DNA of 64,000 bases from Sphagnum compactum (lineage: Eukaryota; Bryophyta; Sphagnopsida; Sphagnales), in contig OZ234498.1 in the NCBI GenBank assembly GCA_965153455.1, forward strand, positions 11,222,001 to 11,286,000, in the 5' to 3' direction. Below the pieces are notes generated by a model. The model had not been told where the DNA came from, made no database searches, and saw only the letters and a list, made by a program, of their open reading frames with translations. The position numbers were made by a program, and so were the translations under genes. How positions within the stretch are numbered: the first letter of the stretch is position 1; each line of letters opens with the position of its first letter. This document shows positions 14,269 through 26,990 of this stretch, piece by piece.

Positions 14269-16809
14269 ATGCCTCGATACGCGCAGCTTGTAATCGGGCC
14301 TGCCGGCAGTGGCAAGGTTTGCCACTAACTCTTCCTTCACGTGTGTGTATGTGTGTGTCTCTCTCTCGTTGTAAGAACATTGGTGGTGGAGACGGAAGAG
14401 CTTCAGCGGTTGCCAGAGCTTTTTGGAAGAGTGCAATTGGAGTTGTTCACATTTTCTGTTGCATGTCTTTCTTTGACGGTGGAATGAATTCTTGTGGCGG
14501 GCGGTCGGTGGGGAAGAACAGTCCACATATTGCCAGAATGTCTATCAACATTGTCAGAGCATCAAGCGGACTGTGCATGTGGTGAACTTGGACCCTGCTG
14601 CCGACCATTTTGAGTATCCAGTATCTGTAGGTAAGAACTCTGCCTCTGTGTGTGTGTGTGTGTGTGTGTTTCTATCTGTGATAAAACCCTTAGCAACACG
14701 AGTTATGATGTGTAGATTGTAGACCAGGAGAGGATCATCACCAAGCTTCGGTTGGTGGTGTAACTGCTTTGTGTGTGTGTGTGTGCAGATATTCGGGAGC
14801 TCATCTCTTTGGAAGATGTGATGGAGGAGTTAAAGCTGGGTCCAAATGGTGGTCTTATCTATTGCATGGAGTATCCTCCATTTTGTTTTCTGATGCCTAG
14901 GTGGTTCTGAAGCTGGATTTCTTTTAGCTTTTTTTTTAGGGTTTACGGCTTGCTGATTGTGAGCTGTCTGTCTGAGGTAGATGGAAAGGTGCACAGCAGC
15001 AGGGTAGAATTTAGGTGGCAATCAAAGTGCAAAATTGAGTGCAGAGTGTTATGTAACTCTTTGACCTGCTGTAAGATATCTGGAAGAAAATCTAGAGGAT
15101 TGGTTTTCAGAGCAAATGGAAGACTACATTGATGATGACTACCTGATCTTTGATTGCCCAGGTTCATTTGCCTCTACAATGCTCAAACTTCAATTTGGAC
15201 TTGACAGGAATGGATGTCTGTGAAATGATATTGATGTGCAACTGTGGTGTTTTTGTGTGTGAGATTCTCACTATGCTTGTCTCCCTGTGTGTCTTACAAT
15301 GCCATCAGTGCCTTTGATCATTTCAAACTAGATTTTGCCAAGATGGGACAAAAGCTTGGATTGGAGATCTAGACAAATGTTAGTTGGATTGTTGGATTCT
15401 GATTTGTCATGGCTTCTGTGATGAGGAGCTGATGCAGGGCAGATAGAGCTTTACTCGCACATACCTGTGCTGCGCACTTTTGTTGACCAGCTCAAGAGAT
15501 GGGATTTCAATGTCTGTGCTGTCTACATGCTGGATTCTCAGGTGTGCACTTTTATGTGTCCATGAGGAAGTTTATGTTGAGTCTTCAAAGTGGATAGAGA
15601 ATAAGTGTCATAACAAGGCCTGAGACACTTTGCGAAACATGGCTTTTCTTTTGTTATGGCTGCAGTTTAGGTAGTACATTCAGATCCCCAAGAAATCAAT
15701 GGATATGTGGTGTGAAGTTTTCTTGTTGTTCTAATGTAAATTTTTTTGTTCCTGGCAACAGTTTGTGTCAGATGTGACAAAGTATATCAGTGGCTGTATG
15801 GCATCTCTGTCGGCCATGGTGCAGCTGGAGCTTCCCCACATCAATGTGCTTTCAAAGATTGACCTTCTTCCCAGCAAGCGTGACCTTGACAAGTGAAATT
15901 CCTTCTCTGTTTTGCAAAATACCTTTTCCACTGAATTGTTTTGACTGAATGTTTCAATCCCATATCAACTCTGCTGCAGTGTTTTTTCTATTTTTGATGT
16001 TCTGTTGTCTCTTTCTGCACCAGTGAATTGTTATAGGTGGGCATGTCAGGTTTCTGGATCCAGATGCAAGGCTGCTATTAGGTGATCTTAATCAACAAAT
16101 GGCACCTCGCTTTGCCCGCCTCAACCAAGCACTTGCTGAACTTGTATGTTCTGTCAACTCATGAGCTTTGCTGGTTGAGCTGAGTTCAGAAATCATGTAG
16201 ACTATGTACTTAAGATCCTGAACTTTGAAGTCTTTGTGTCCCATGACCAAGTTGATCCTTGTCTAACTTCCTTTCTAGGTGTATTGGTTAAGCGGATAGT
16301 CAAACTATCAATGAAGAATTGCTGAGCAGAAAAGAACAAAGAGAGGACTAATGCTTGCTGGAGCCAGTGTAAGAGTTGTTGCTGATCAGTTAGCACTTTT
16401 GACCCTACATAATATGGCCATGTGTGTCTTCTATCATGATTTTTTTCTGTTTTTTGTGTTATGGGAAGGTGGATGACTACAGCATGGTCAACTTTCTGCC
16501 CCTGGATATCACAGATGAAGACAGGTGAAATGCAACCCAGCCCCTGTTTGTACTTGTTGAGTTGATAATCATGCCATTCCTTGATAGATCTCTTTGAGGA
16601 GATAGAATGGTAAAACAGAAGACGATTGTGTTTCTGAAGTTTTAGTCATCTCATGAATCAATATACTGACAACAGTATTTGCAATTTGGAGCACTTGCAG
16701 CATCCAGTTTGTGTTGTCACACATAGACAATGCTATCCAATATGGAGAGGATGCTGAGCCCAAGGCTAGGGATCATGATCCAGATGGAGATGATGGTGGG
16801 GGGTTTTAA
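14269..16809 (+). CDS. GPN3: GPN-loop GTPase 3
   Basis: Nine exons: 14269-14316, 14522-14630, 14789-14870, 15076-15161, 15438-15541, 15762-15892, 16050-16143, 16469-16524 and 16701-16809. All have GT-AG borders and phases closing to 272 aa, close to the usual GPN3 length. The first exon reads [16 protein letters not shown] and the second starts STYCQN, so the P-loop is split by intron 1. Next come [15 protein letters not shown], the family's GPN signature in [13 protein letters not shown], the G3-like [33 protein letters not shown], the G4-like LSKIDLL and [17 protein letters not shown]. The short C-terminal tail is acidic and glycine-rich (DGDDGGGF). GPN GTPases act in the cytosol as dimers and are needed for assembly and nuclear import of RNA polymerase II and related enzymes. 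Introns 2 and 3 contain (GT)n tracts close to splice sites. The gene looks intact. Confidence 0.95.
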
Positions 16810-18339
16810 GGGTGAGAGTGTGATCCTGTGTTCTCCCTCTGTTGGGGGCATGGAGACAATGCTTCAAATGTTGTAGGACTTGAAATGATCAAAATGTTTT
16901 TCCCTATCAAAACTTGATATTTTCTCCTTGTTCTTTCCTGCTTGTTGCTGTAGTATGCCCATCTTTGTCACTGTGCTGGAGGTGACGGTTTTAATCCATT
17001 TTGAAAAATGAAAACCCAATGTGTTAAATACAATTGGTGTCCTCTTTGTAACATATGAATATACTTCTTTTCTATATTGCTCTGACATGTAATTTTATGT
17101 GACATGTTTATTAAGGTACACTAAGAAAATCTTGCTGTAATTTAGTTTCCATATAGGCTTGGACTTTAAACATATGAATATGAACTTAAGTTTATAGGTT
17201 CACTTGCCTAATAGTGACATGAACTAGACAGACTGGACAATTTCACTGGGGATTGCACACTATGAGACTTTTTCTCTTAACAATAATATCATACATTCTT
17301 TACATGTCAAAAACTCCAGAATTCAAAATATGCTAAGTAATCAGTGATTGCATGTTGAACTAAATCACTAACGGTGATATTGCTTCCAGGAGCCAATTGA
17401 GACAACACATACTCCACACATCATTGCAATTGCTCATGATTTCAAACCATGAATGTAAGAAAAATACATGTTTTGTAGCATATTGCAAATGCGACTACAT
17501 ACTAAAGACATTACAATTATGTATTCACTGTAATATAGTATGAAATACATATTAGTTCTGCATCAACTTACAAGGTACTGTAGCAGTCCAAAGACATGGG
17601 ATGTTGGAATTACATGTCTATACTTCAAAAAAATCAGCCACCAAGGTGAAAAATTGAGTGGTGGGAAAGGGAGTGAGACGAAGATCATGTGTGTACCCGA
17701 GGAGGCTGCATCCATGAACAAGCTTTTGAAGCTGGTCGTGTTTTGCAATGGCTTTTTCTTTCAACACTCCTCATGGCGGCACTACTCACACTACTCTAGC
17801 TTCCTTGCAGACCCTTGTAAGCTTTCTTCTGTTCTCTCTCTCTCTCTCTTTCTCTCTAATGCCTTCTTCTCACAATATGTATGTTTTGTTTGCTGAAGAT
17901 GAAGTGCCCCCATAGGTTGCTTGCCTTCTGATTCCTGGGGATCTGGAACAAAATGCTCACACTCATTCAAGCCATGGTTTCCTGCATAGCATGTGACTGC
18001 ACATCTGGTTTGCTATGTCTAGTCAAGGCTGCAAGCCATTCATAATACTCATAATCCCATTCCAGGTTACTCCATAATCCCATATTGCCTGACTGCTATG
18101 CAAGAGTGGGCCAAGACACCTGCTGGCGATGAGACAGCATGAAGACACCCTTGACTCTTTCAAATGCAAGAGTTAATCCTTCCCAGATGCTTTGATTACT
18201 TCTCTTAAAAAAAGTGGATCAGCACAGATAAGAGGCTGCTACAACATGACTACAACATTTGTACTCGATCACTGGCACCACTTGCTGTGGAGCAGCATTT
18301 ACTCATGGCTGAGACAGAAGAGACTAACAAAACAGCTCC
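16810..18339. other. Intergenic downstream of GPN3
   Basis: This begins with the likely GPN3 3' UTR and then holds AT-rich and mixed sequence. There is a (CT)n tract near 17834-17857. I see no supported coding exon. Short frames are not backed by motifs or splice sites. Confidence 0.45.
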
Positions 18340-19110
18340 ACTGGATCACCAGACTGGATTTGGTGCTGAGCATCTGCAGATGACACTGGTGATAGTGCAT
18401 GCATTTTGCACCACTTGCTGTTGCTGTTTTGATGAGGCCTGCTGAACAATTGCACACAACTGGTTTTATACCTCCTCGTGACAAATATGCCAGAGTTTGG
18501 TTTCCCTCAGTTCCACCATCTCCAACATCTCCAATTGCGGGTTGCTGATCTCCATCTCACTGCTGGGAGTCACAGCCTGAATGAATCCCTTCAGACATGC
18601 TAGTGGTTGCCCATGCTGTTGGTCATGCTGGTGATGTAAAACTCCTTGCTGCTGCAAAGCAATTTTTGCTCAAGATTTTCTCAACTGCCATGTGGGAGGT
18701 TGGCTGGCAATACCACGTAGTAATTTGAACTCACCACTTCCTGTGGCTGCAGGAGAGGGGTGCTGAGAAGCTTGTCGGTGTGGCTACATATTGGCAGAAA
18801 TCTGGACAGCTGCAGCCTGGGCTTGGGCTTGAACCTGAGCTTGAGCTTGAACTTTTGGCAATGGCTAGGACTTGAGCACTTGAGCTTGGGTGATAGCTTG
18901 AGTGTGCACTTGATCCTGTTGTTGATGTCTTCCCACAAGCTAATGGTAAATCAGCTCCAAAAGCAACCCCAGAGAGAGCTACAGAGACCCTCATCCCCAC
19001 ACCTCTTCGGACAAGGAAAGTTTCATTTCCATCACCAACTGTTCTGATCATACATTGCCATGCATTTCTCCCAGCCACTGCATAGGCAACTGGTGACTCC
19101 TCCCATCTGC
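18340..19110 (-). pseudogene. Possible Gln/Ser-rich protein gene relic, unrecognised
   Basis: On the minus strand, 19110 to about 18940 reads a moderately conserved-looking stretch (ESPVAYAVAGRNAWQCMIRT, then GNETFLVRRGVGMRVSVAL). Below it lies low-complexity sequence that, in shifting frames, gives QQDQVHTQAITQAQ and VQAQAQVQAQAQAAAVQ. Further down are LQQQGVLHHQHDQQHGQPLA and EMEISNPQLEMLEMVELRE. Stops and frame changes interrupt the series. It looks like a regulatory-protein gene that has decayed, or one with short exons I could not join. I do not recognise the first motif and assign no function. Confidence 0.3.
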
Positions 19111-19609
19111 AGGTTCAGGGACCTTTCAACAGCAACATGCATAGTACAGATTACTTACAGCAACATTCACAATCAAAGAAATTTCACGGCAGTGATTCGG
19201 GAATTGAGACAAGTTTTCTGAAATGGCCCAATAGTCAAGTGCAACAGTAAATCAGCAACATTGCATTGGCAATTTTTGAAGCCAGGAGGGGAACAATTTC
19301 TAATGGCTGGAAATGTTGTTACAATCTCAGATTCCACTCAGTTTCCAAAATAACTCTGCACATAAGAGGAAAGATGCACCAGACATAAGTGGTGCAAATG
19401 GTAGAGGAAGGAAATCAAAACTATTGGGAGGCTCCACAGCCACTTTTACTCATTGTTAACAGTGTCAAACTATGGTGGTGTCATAATACCTCTAGACATG
19501 CTACAAACAAAACGGACTCGATGTTGGAATTGACTAGACAGACTACTGGCATCACCAGTCCATGCACGAACAAACACCATGCTCAAAGTGATGAAAGTGA
19601 TTGGCATCC

Positions 19610-20640
19610 CTCGCCGTGATTGCTCTCCCTTGAAATCAACTTTGTGGAAGTGTGGCAAATCTTTGCAAACTTGCTGATTTTTTATAATTTGGAGTGAAGT
19701 ACCAGGAGCTGGGTTGATGAGGCCAAATGCAATAGCCAGTTTCGCAGTATGGTGACACAAATGAAAATGCCTTTTCTTCTTCTTCCACATTATGTAGCAC
19801 AAATTTAGTGTATGGCACATACCCTGCATCTTGCATAAGCCCTGACAATCTCTTCACTTCTGCACAAATTTCAAACTGAGGATCTTGATCCTCTACTATG
19901 AATGTATGCACCTCATTATTCAAATCAAGGTGTGACCTGGCTGTTTCTGCACACCTCTTTCCTTTCTTTGTTGTTCAACATCCTCACAGAGATGAGTGTT
20001 GCCAGCAGCAGCATATATGTTTGATAGCAGCACATAACCTGAAGCATTTTTCAGGCTCTAATTCAAAAAACTCATTTAGCAACATGTTCTCCCATCTTCA
20101 CATAACCATGAATTCTGCAAGTGCCGATCAAAGCCTTCCATGCTGTCACATTTGGTTCACAGGGGATCACCTTGACCATATTCTCTGCCTCCAGTAGATG
20201 GCCAGCATGGCCGACAAGTTCAACCATGCAGGTGTAATGTTCCAATTTTGCAGAAATCATGGAAACTGCAGTCATGGAACCATAGCAATGCATTCCTTCA
20301 TCCACCAAACCTGCATGGCTACAAGCTGAGAGAAGACAAACAAAGGTGATACCATTTGGTTGTACACCTGCTGCACACATCTATTCAAAATGTTTAAGAG
20401 CTTCCTTGCCATGCCCATGCATGGCACAATCTCCAGGTATGGCATTCCAAGAGACCACATCATGGGATGGCATCTGGTTTGTCGATTTTGTAAGCTTCTT
20501 ATTCCATGCAAAAATGTTCAATTGCACTGTGCCTGGTGCCATTTCAGCCATCTCTCCTGCCACCCATGGCAGGTTTTGTCAGTCCTCAAGCCAGAGAGCT
20601 TCCTGTGTCTTCTTATGTTTGAAATCCAAGTTCCTTTGAT
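19610..20640 (-). pseudogene. DYW-type pentatricopeptide repeat (PPR) protein pseudogene
   Basis: The minus strand keeps, in order, SHDVVSWNAIPGDCAMHGHG and GVQPNGITFVCLLSACSHAG (PPR repeats), CEPNVTAWKALIGTCRIHG (L2/S2-E region), GYVLLSNIYAAAGN and KERGVQKQPGHT (E domain), NNEVHTFIVEDQD, LSGLMQDAGYVPYTKFVLHN (E+), KLAIAFGLINPAPGTSLQII, and DCHTSTKLIS (start of the DYW domain). Intact members of this class edit C to U in organelle transcripts. Here the frame shifts at least four times: near 20075, at the E/E+ boundary (TGA near 19930), inside the DYW part near 19800, and by one base near 19650. The terminal DYW tripeptide and the N-terminal repeats are lost. The series is intronless, as usual for the family. 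Confidence 0.88.
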
Positions 20641-21156
20641 TTCTCTACGACCAGAAAATCCAGATCAAGCTGATCAGCCATATTTTCTCCATATCTCACA
20701 GGCATAAATGGTATCATAAGAACAGGGGAAAAACCACCCTGACCTTCTCCATCAGCCAGAGAATTTGGTCACTGGCATATTGCATATACTTTATCTTCTC
20801 CCAGCCTACTACTACAATCCCACAAGTGCAAAAGGATCTGAAAAGAATTTTCTCCTAAAGTTTAGACCATGGCATGATAGCAACCACAAGAGAGCAACAA
20901 AGATCGACACCACCACCAACAACAACATTGACAGGAGCTACATATGGCTGCATTGACATGTTTCTCTGACAAGGTTGATGTTCACATACCTTCTTCTCTG
21001 ATCTGTGATACCACCTTGTGAATCCAGAAAGAACTCGTACCACAGTTCCTCTCTGTGACCTCCACCAACTGCACAACAACTTCCTCCCAAATCATGCACT
21101 TTGATCACATAGAGCCTAATTTCCAGCAAACAAAACATATGTACTGTGAGAAGAAG

Positions 21157-21190
<34 letters not shown>

Positions 21191-22650
21191 ACATGGAAGC
21201 TTACAAGGGTGTGAGAGGAAATTAGAGTGCTGTGAGTAGCACCTCAATGAGTGTTGTTGAAAGAAACAGTCGTTGCAAAACACTACCAGCTTCAAAAAGC
21301 TTGTAGATGGATGCAGCCTCTTGGGCTATACACACCTGAAGCTCCTGCCCTGGATCAAGGTTTTTTTCCCTTCCCCTAGAATTTTTCCCCTCTGCTTCAG
21401 TTGTGGCTTTTGTTCATGGAATTAAAAAGGAAGGTTTGGTGTCTCCATACTTCGAAGAAAAATGGAGGTTTGCGTCTGTCTATGTCAAGACTACTCCAAT
21501 TTCATGTGGATGCCATGTGCTGCTTATGTGTTTTGTAGTGTGTACTGTGGTTACCGTATGTGTATGATAGGTTCATTAAAGGAGTGCCACAAGTCTTGGT
21601 ACATTTGTGATATGTAGGCTCAAGTCCAATGTGAACATTTTGCAACTAATACTCTGGAATTGTCTATGTTGAACATGGCAGGCTTTGTTACTAGCCAAAC
21701 ATGAATTTGGAGTTGTCATCCTCAATACTCCAGAGATTTGTATATGTTGCACATGGCAAAATTTGTTGGTATCTGTCCATCAAGACATACACAGTTGTTT
21801 GTCTGTGGAGGGTTGGTCATATTCGGGCATTGAACCACTTTCAGTCTATCTGTCTTCAATACTTAATTGAGGTTATTTGAAGGATGTTAGAGCTTAAAAA
21901 GCCAGTGGTGTTGCACAATGATTCAAAGCAGAAGTTGTGCAAAAGAAAAAATTATCTCTTACAATTAATTCATAGTTGAAATTTTGAATTTGAACGGAAT
22001 GATTGAACGAAGTTGAATTGCGCTGTGTAGGGCTTGAAGAACAGAGCATGTATTTTTCATCTCAACTGGGTACATTCAACCCTATAATCTATGAACAGAT
22101 CACATAATTTCTCCATGGTTGTGCACTAGAGTAGTGGGAAATGGTGGTTTTGGAAGCAAACATGAGAGGACTGGTGAAAACTTACAGAGGATTCGCATAG
22201 GAGATCAAAAAATTTGTAGGCATTTGTGTTCATGCACCTGTCATGTTTGAACTTGTTGACACCTATTAAGGTTCATATCTTATTGTGAGTATGGGGGGAG
22301 CATGTGCAAAAGTCAGAAAGACTCAGATGCATGATGGTAATCTCCATGCTGCTCATATTGTATGATAGAAACAGAACCAGCTCCAATTTTCACTTCTTTG
22401 CTTCAGTATTTTTTTTTTTCTTATCTGAAAGAACTACACGAACTTCGGTTGCCAATCTTCTGATGGAGAAACTTTTTATGGAGCCAGAAAAATGGAGACT
22501 TCTTCAACAACCATGATGATATCCGAACTGCTCTGGGCCCCTAGATTTTAGACCAAGTGAATAAAGATTTTTGGTTCACAAGAAAATACTTTCAATTTGC
22601 AAAATCTTCTCTCTCGTCTTGAGCAAGAGGGAGTCCATTTAAGCATTTGA

Positions 22651-22681
<31 letters not shown>

Positions 22682-23391
22682 TAAGAGATTTTTCAGAAGC
22701 AGAAAAGTGTACCGATCTAGGAAAAAGCTGCGCTAAAAACTCAACAAAGGAAGAGCTCTCAGAAGCACAAGCAATGACAGTTTGTGAGAATTCCACATCA
22801 GACTCTTGAGTTCAAGCGACATCTTCTGAAGAGATTAGGGCCACTTTCGCGTCCTTCAAGTCTGATGCACCTGCCACCCATACAGCCGGAGCTGTCTCAA
22901 CAGACAGGTCTGAATGGTGTTGCAAAGAGCATCAGATCACAGATCTAGCACCTGACAACCTATGCACCAGCCACTAATCACATGGCTCATTCAACTAATG
23001 AATTCAATAGCCCAGATCTGACCAACAAACCAAAGAATCTTTGCCTACAACTACAAAGGAAAAGAAACTCTGCTAGTAGAAGGACCTTCAAACCAAACTC
23101 TAGTTGATGGCTCTTCGCAAAAGCCATCTATCTCCCGCAAACCTTAGTGCTTTCTTTTCCTGAAGCCTCATATCTACTTCTAAATTCGACGGTTTCAATT
23201 TCCGAAAACTCAAGCAACCAGGAAAAGATCTGGTCTTCTTCCTCCATTCAAAACCAGCTCATAGTCTGCAAAGCAGTGACCTTCCAAGGAAACGACACCA
23301 ATGAGCAAACTCATAACATGCCATCCTGAAGCCATATGCATGAACAGCTGCTGAATGTTTGGGGTGTGATGTTGTCTTGCACTGCCTTCAA
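20641..23391. other. Intergenic stretch with GA microsatellites
   Basis: No supported gene. It contains two long (GA)n tracts (21159-21189 and about 22650-22677). The rest is mixed sequence with short frames lacking recognisable motifs or consistent splice sites. Confidence 0.45.
21159..21189. repeat. (GA)n microsatellite
   Basis: An uninterrupted GA dinucleotide run of about 15 units flanked by unique sequence. A second similar tract lies at about 22650-22677. Confidence 0.95.
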
Positions 23392-23498
23392 CACTTCCGG
23401 TGCCCTCCAAGACCCTGTGCCCACTAGCTCACACTTCAAGAAATTCTTTCAAAGAAGCTCTTGTAGTGGGCACAGGGTTTTGGAGGGCACCGGAAGTG
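23392..23498. repeat. Near-perfect 35-bp inverted repeat with 37-nt loop
   Basis: The left arm at 23392-23426 (cacttccggtgccctccaag, then accctgtgcccacta) is matched by the right arm at 23464-23498. There is one mismatch in 35 positions, which would be a G-U pair in RNA. The loop at 23427-23463 is A/T-rich. Pairing does not extend beyond the arms. The stem length is within the range of short plant microRNA precursors, but the near-perfect arms also fit a recent inverted duplication. Confidence 0.9.
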
Positions 23499-24141
23499 CA
23501 TGCAAACATGTACTATGTACACTATATGTACATTGCTATGAACTCGGCAAAGCATTTCATGCTCAAGAGAATGGAAAGAGCTAGAGAACACGGCACAGGA
23601 TATGTGACAAAGTTTAAGACGAGACACACACCACATTGAAGAACACAATTAAATACAGAACGGTAGACACACCCGACCAGAGAAGACGGTCCTAGAAGAA
23701 GAAGACGGCTAGACCTAATGGATGAAGAGTATGCCCTAATTGGATGAGGAAGGGCATCCAAGGGATCATCCCGTTGAGAGGGGATGTAAAGGTTTTGACA
23801 GAAAGCGCGAGCCAAGGCCTTCGATCAAACTGTCGACGTGGCCACGGATCTTTCGTTGGATGTGTTGACAGAGTCTCTCTGGTGCCCATCCCTACTAGTC
23901 TGTGGTGTGCATGCAAACAGCAAGACGGCCACAGTGAAAGAACCAGCACCCATCCACTGGATGTGGATGAACATATTATTATTAATACTCGGTTGTGGAT
24001 GAACCTCAACTGAGTTAGTATATGGTTACACCGTGGTAACCAATTATGTAAGAAATAGCTCTCATATATTTACCTAGATAGATAAGAAAAAAGATAACTA
24101 CTAAAGGTGAGTAGAGATGGTTTATACATGGGTAAAAGCTG

Positions 24142-24206
24142 TTTTTACTACCTACCTACTAACAACCTGCTTGTGGGTTGTTAGTTAGAAGGTAAGTAGT
24201 AAAAAA
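24142..24206. repeat. Imperfect hairpin, possible small MITE or element core
   Basis: tttttactacctacctacta followed by acaacc at 24142-24167 pairs with gggttgttagttagaaggta followed by agtagtaaaaa at 24175-24205. There are a few mismatches and a short loop. Flanking DNA also has small palindromes (ggttacaccgtggtaacc near 24026). Confidence 0.6.
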
Positions 24207-26689
24207 AACAAAAAAAGCAACTGAGTTAACCACCATGGTTAGCTAGGGAACTGGAACCCGACAGAAATCTGTTTCCTAACCACTTATCATTCATTCTTTA
24301 TGGTGCGCTGGCTGGTCGGTGCTGCTTCACTGTGGCCCAGGTAGACTACTACCTTGGGTTAGGTAGCCTTGGTCAGGGTTTATTTTTTCCAATTTTAGGT
24401 AAAAATTACTTAGGTAAAAATTTAGGAGTGTGCTTCTATATTTTGACAACATGCTAGAACCAATGTTTTTTTTTCTTTGTTTTTTCTTTTTTTAAAAATT
24501 TTTATTTAAATTTTAAATTTTTTTTAATGCTAATTTTCACAACCTGGCAAGGGAAAAAAAAAAGGGGGGGGGGGAGGGTGCAAAAGGTTTAAAAGGGTTT
24601 TTTTGGGAAAAAAAAGCCACCCAAGTAGCCACATTATGAGAAAAAAAAAATCTATGGCTGCCATATTTAGAGAATAGGTAGCTCCCAACAAGTTGCCAAT
24701 AAAAGGAGGATCCTAAATTTTTCTACTTGCCCTAAATTTTTTGCCCTAAATATAAAATTTTGGCATAAATTTTAGAGCCAAAATTTGGGTAAGTCCTCTT
24801 GGGTATGATCACCAACCCAACTACTTCACAAATTTGAAGCAACGCTGACTAGAACCTATTATCTAAATCTGACAATTTAAGAATTATTTTGATATTTTTG
24901 GCTACATGCTGATAATCCAATATAGAAATTTTATAAAAAAAATTTTTTGGCTCACTTCTGAAAATTGAAAACCTCCAAAATCACTTCAATTTTTGATACT
25001 TTTTTTTATGTAGCCAAATTGTTTACCATCCACAACAAGATTTAGCCAAATTTGGCTATAAACCAAGTGCAAAAGTAAAAGAAATTAATTTTTTTGTTTT
25101 ATTTCAACTATTGCGAAAACTTGTCATTGAAATTTGGCTAATATTTATTTATTTATTGGAAATTTGGCAAATTAAGGCATGTGACAAAAACACAAGTGGA
25201 TCTTCATTTCTTCATTGACCACAACTAGAACCATGGGTGTTAGTTCCTTCCCTAACTTTGGTGACCTTTGCCCCTTGTATGGTGATAATACTATTTACCA
25301 ATGTTGCCCAATTCTTGTTTTGCAACAAATTTTTAAATGGTCCCAAGAATTGGTCTTACAATTCTTTGGGGAGTGAAAATCCATTACAAGAATTGATTTG
25401 ACGATTCTTGTGGGAGTGAAGAACCACCACAAGAACCAATTCATCACTTCTTATGGCCTATTTCATTGGTTCCAAGTTTTTACCTACTTAGGTAGGTAAT
25501 AAGTCTTAATTTATATGTGTGGTTGCAATGTTGTAAACAAGCAACATTAAATAGCTTTCCTATTAGCTTTTTTTAAAATTTAGATTTCTACATTTAGTAT
25601 TACAAATCTTTGATATATTCAATGTTGAGTAAAGAAAATAATAAAATATTGATGAGGAAATAGTGAAACTATTTTGAACTATTGTGCTTTTCTAACTAAA
25701 TTATGAAATTTGATCACAGATTTGATTATTGATGATAATATAGAATCTGGAAAAAAATAATAATAATTACAATGAAAAAATTATACATGTGCCTACCACA
25801 TATCATCACCCTTTGTCTGACCTCTAGGTTCCCATGTGATGAAATTTTTGAAAAAATAAAAAATTCTCATAAATGTTCATTATTGTAGAAGGGTGCCATG
25901 GCTATTGGAAAAAAGATAATATTGATTATTCAAATGATGTTTACCTTCAAGAAACAACTTTTAAAAACATTATTTCAATAGCTTACATTTTGATTGATAT
26001 CTTAATATTGTAGCACAAAGGTAGTTTCAACACATGTTTATTGAATAAGTAATTAATTTTGAAGATTTCACATGTTGTGCCTTACTAGATTGGCATTCAA
26101 CATTATCAAAACTAACAAAATCCCACACATGAAAACATGCACACAAATCACCCCCTTAGTTCTGATAAATGTCTTCTTGAATTAAATAGGCAGATCTATG
26201 ATAAAGTAAGACATGATGTGGTAGGGTAATCCATGAAAGAAATTTGATTCCAAACAATGAAATCATTAAGTTGGGTGCAATGTGAACCATATCATTAAGT
26301 ACCTAGTTGCAATAGTTCATGGTTAACTAAATTTTCCAACCTTATTGGAATCACCCATTATCCCAATCAACAACATGCATATGTCTTGGTACAAAGGCTT
26401 GACATGAAACAACAAAACATGTATGTTTGGTGCATCATGAACACACCCAATCTCCTATGGAACCTCAAAAAGTGATGGTGTTAAACAACCCATATGCTAT
26501 CCTTTAGAATGATGGTCACAAACCAACATGGTTGCTACACCTTGGATTCCTTGCAAAATATGCATTGCAAACTTGTTGGAACTATGGCCAATGATGGACC
26601 CATTTGGCCATCCACATGTGAAAGGTGACATGATGCACAATTCCGCACATGGACTTTGTTAACCCTATAATAACCACAGATTTGACTTT

Positions 26690-26990
26690 TATAAATGTTA
26701 ATTTGTAGTTATTAACGTGTATTAACCATGAATTCAAATTTTATATGTATTAATTTGTAGTTATCTTGTTAATAAGATGTTAATGCCTATCAAGCAATAT
26801 ATTTGACCTTTTTAAAGGTTAATTTAAAATCTATAATTATTTTTATTAATTTGATGTTAATGCATATTAAGTACAAATTTAACCTTTTAAAGTGTTAAAT
26901 CAAAATTTGTAATTATGATATTTGTTAGATGTTACCATGTATTATGTACAAATTTGACCTTTATATGTGTTAAGTCAAAATCTAGATAAA
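26690..26990. repeat. Degenerate AT-rich minisatellite
   Basis: About four diverged units share the order gttaatgcatattaagtac, aaatttgacctttta, gtgttaaatcaaaatttgta and att. Units vary from roughly 60 to 95 bp with internal substitutions. It has no coding content. Confidence 0.6.

Noticed and set aside
26690-26990. Regularly spaced AT-rich repeats considered as a CRISPR-like array
   Set aside because: Unit lengths vary, the repeats are degenerate and there are no unique spacers. This is a plant nuclear minisatellite.
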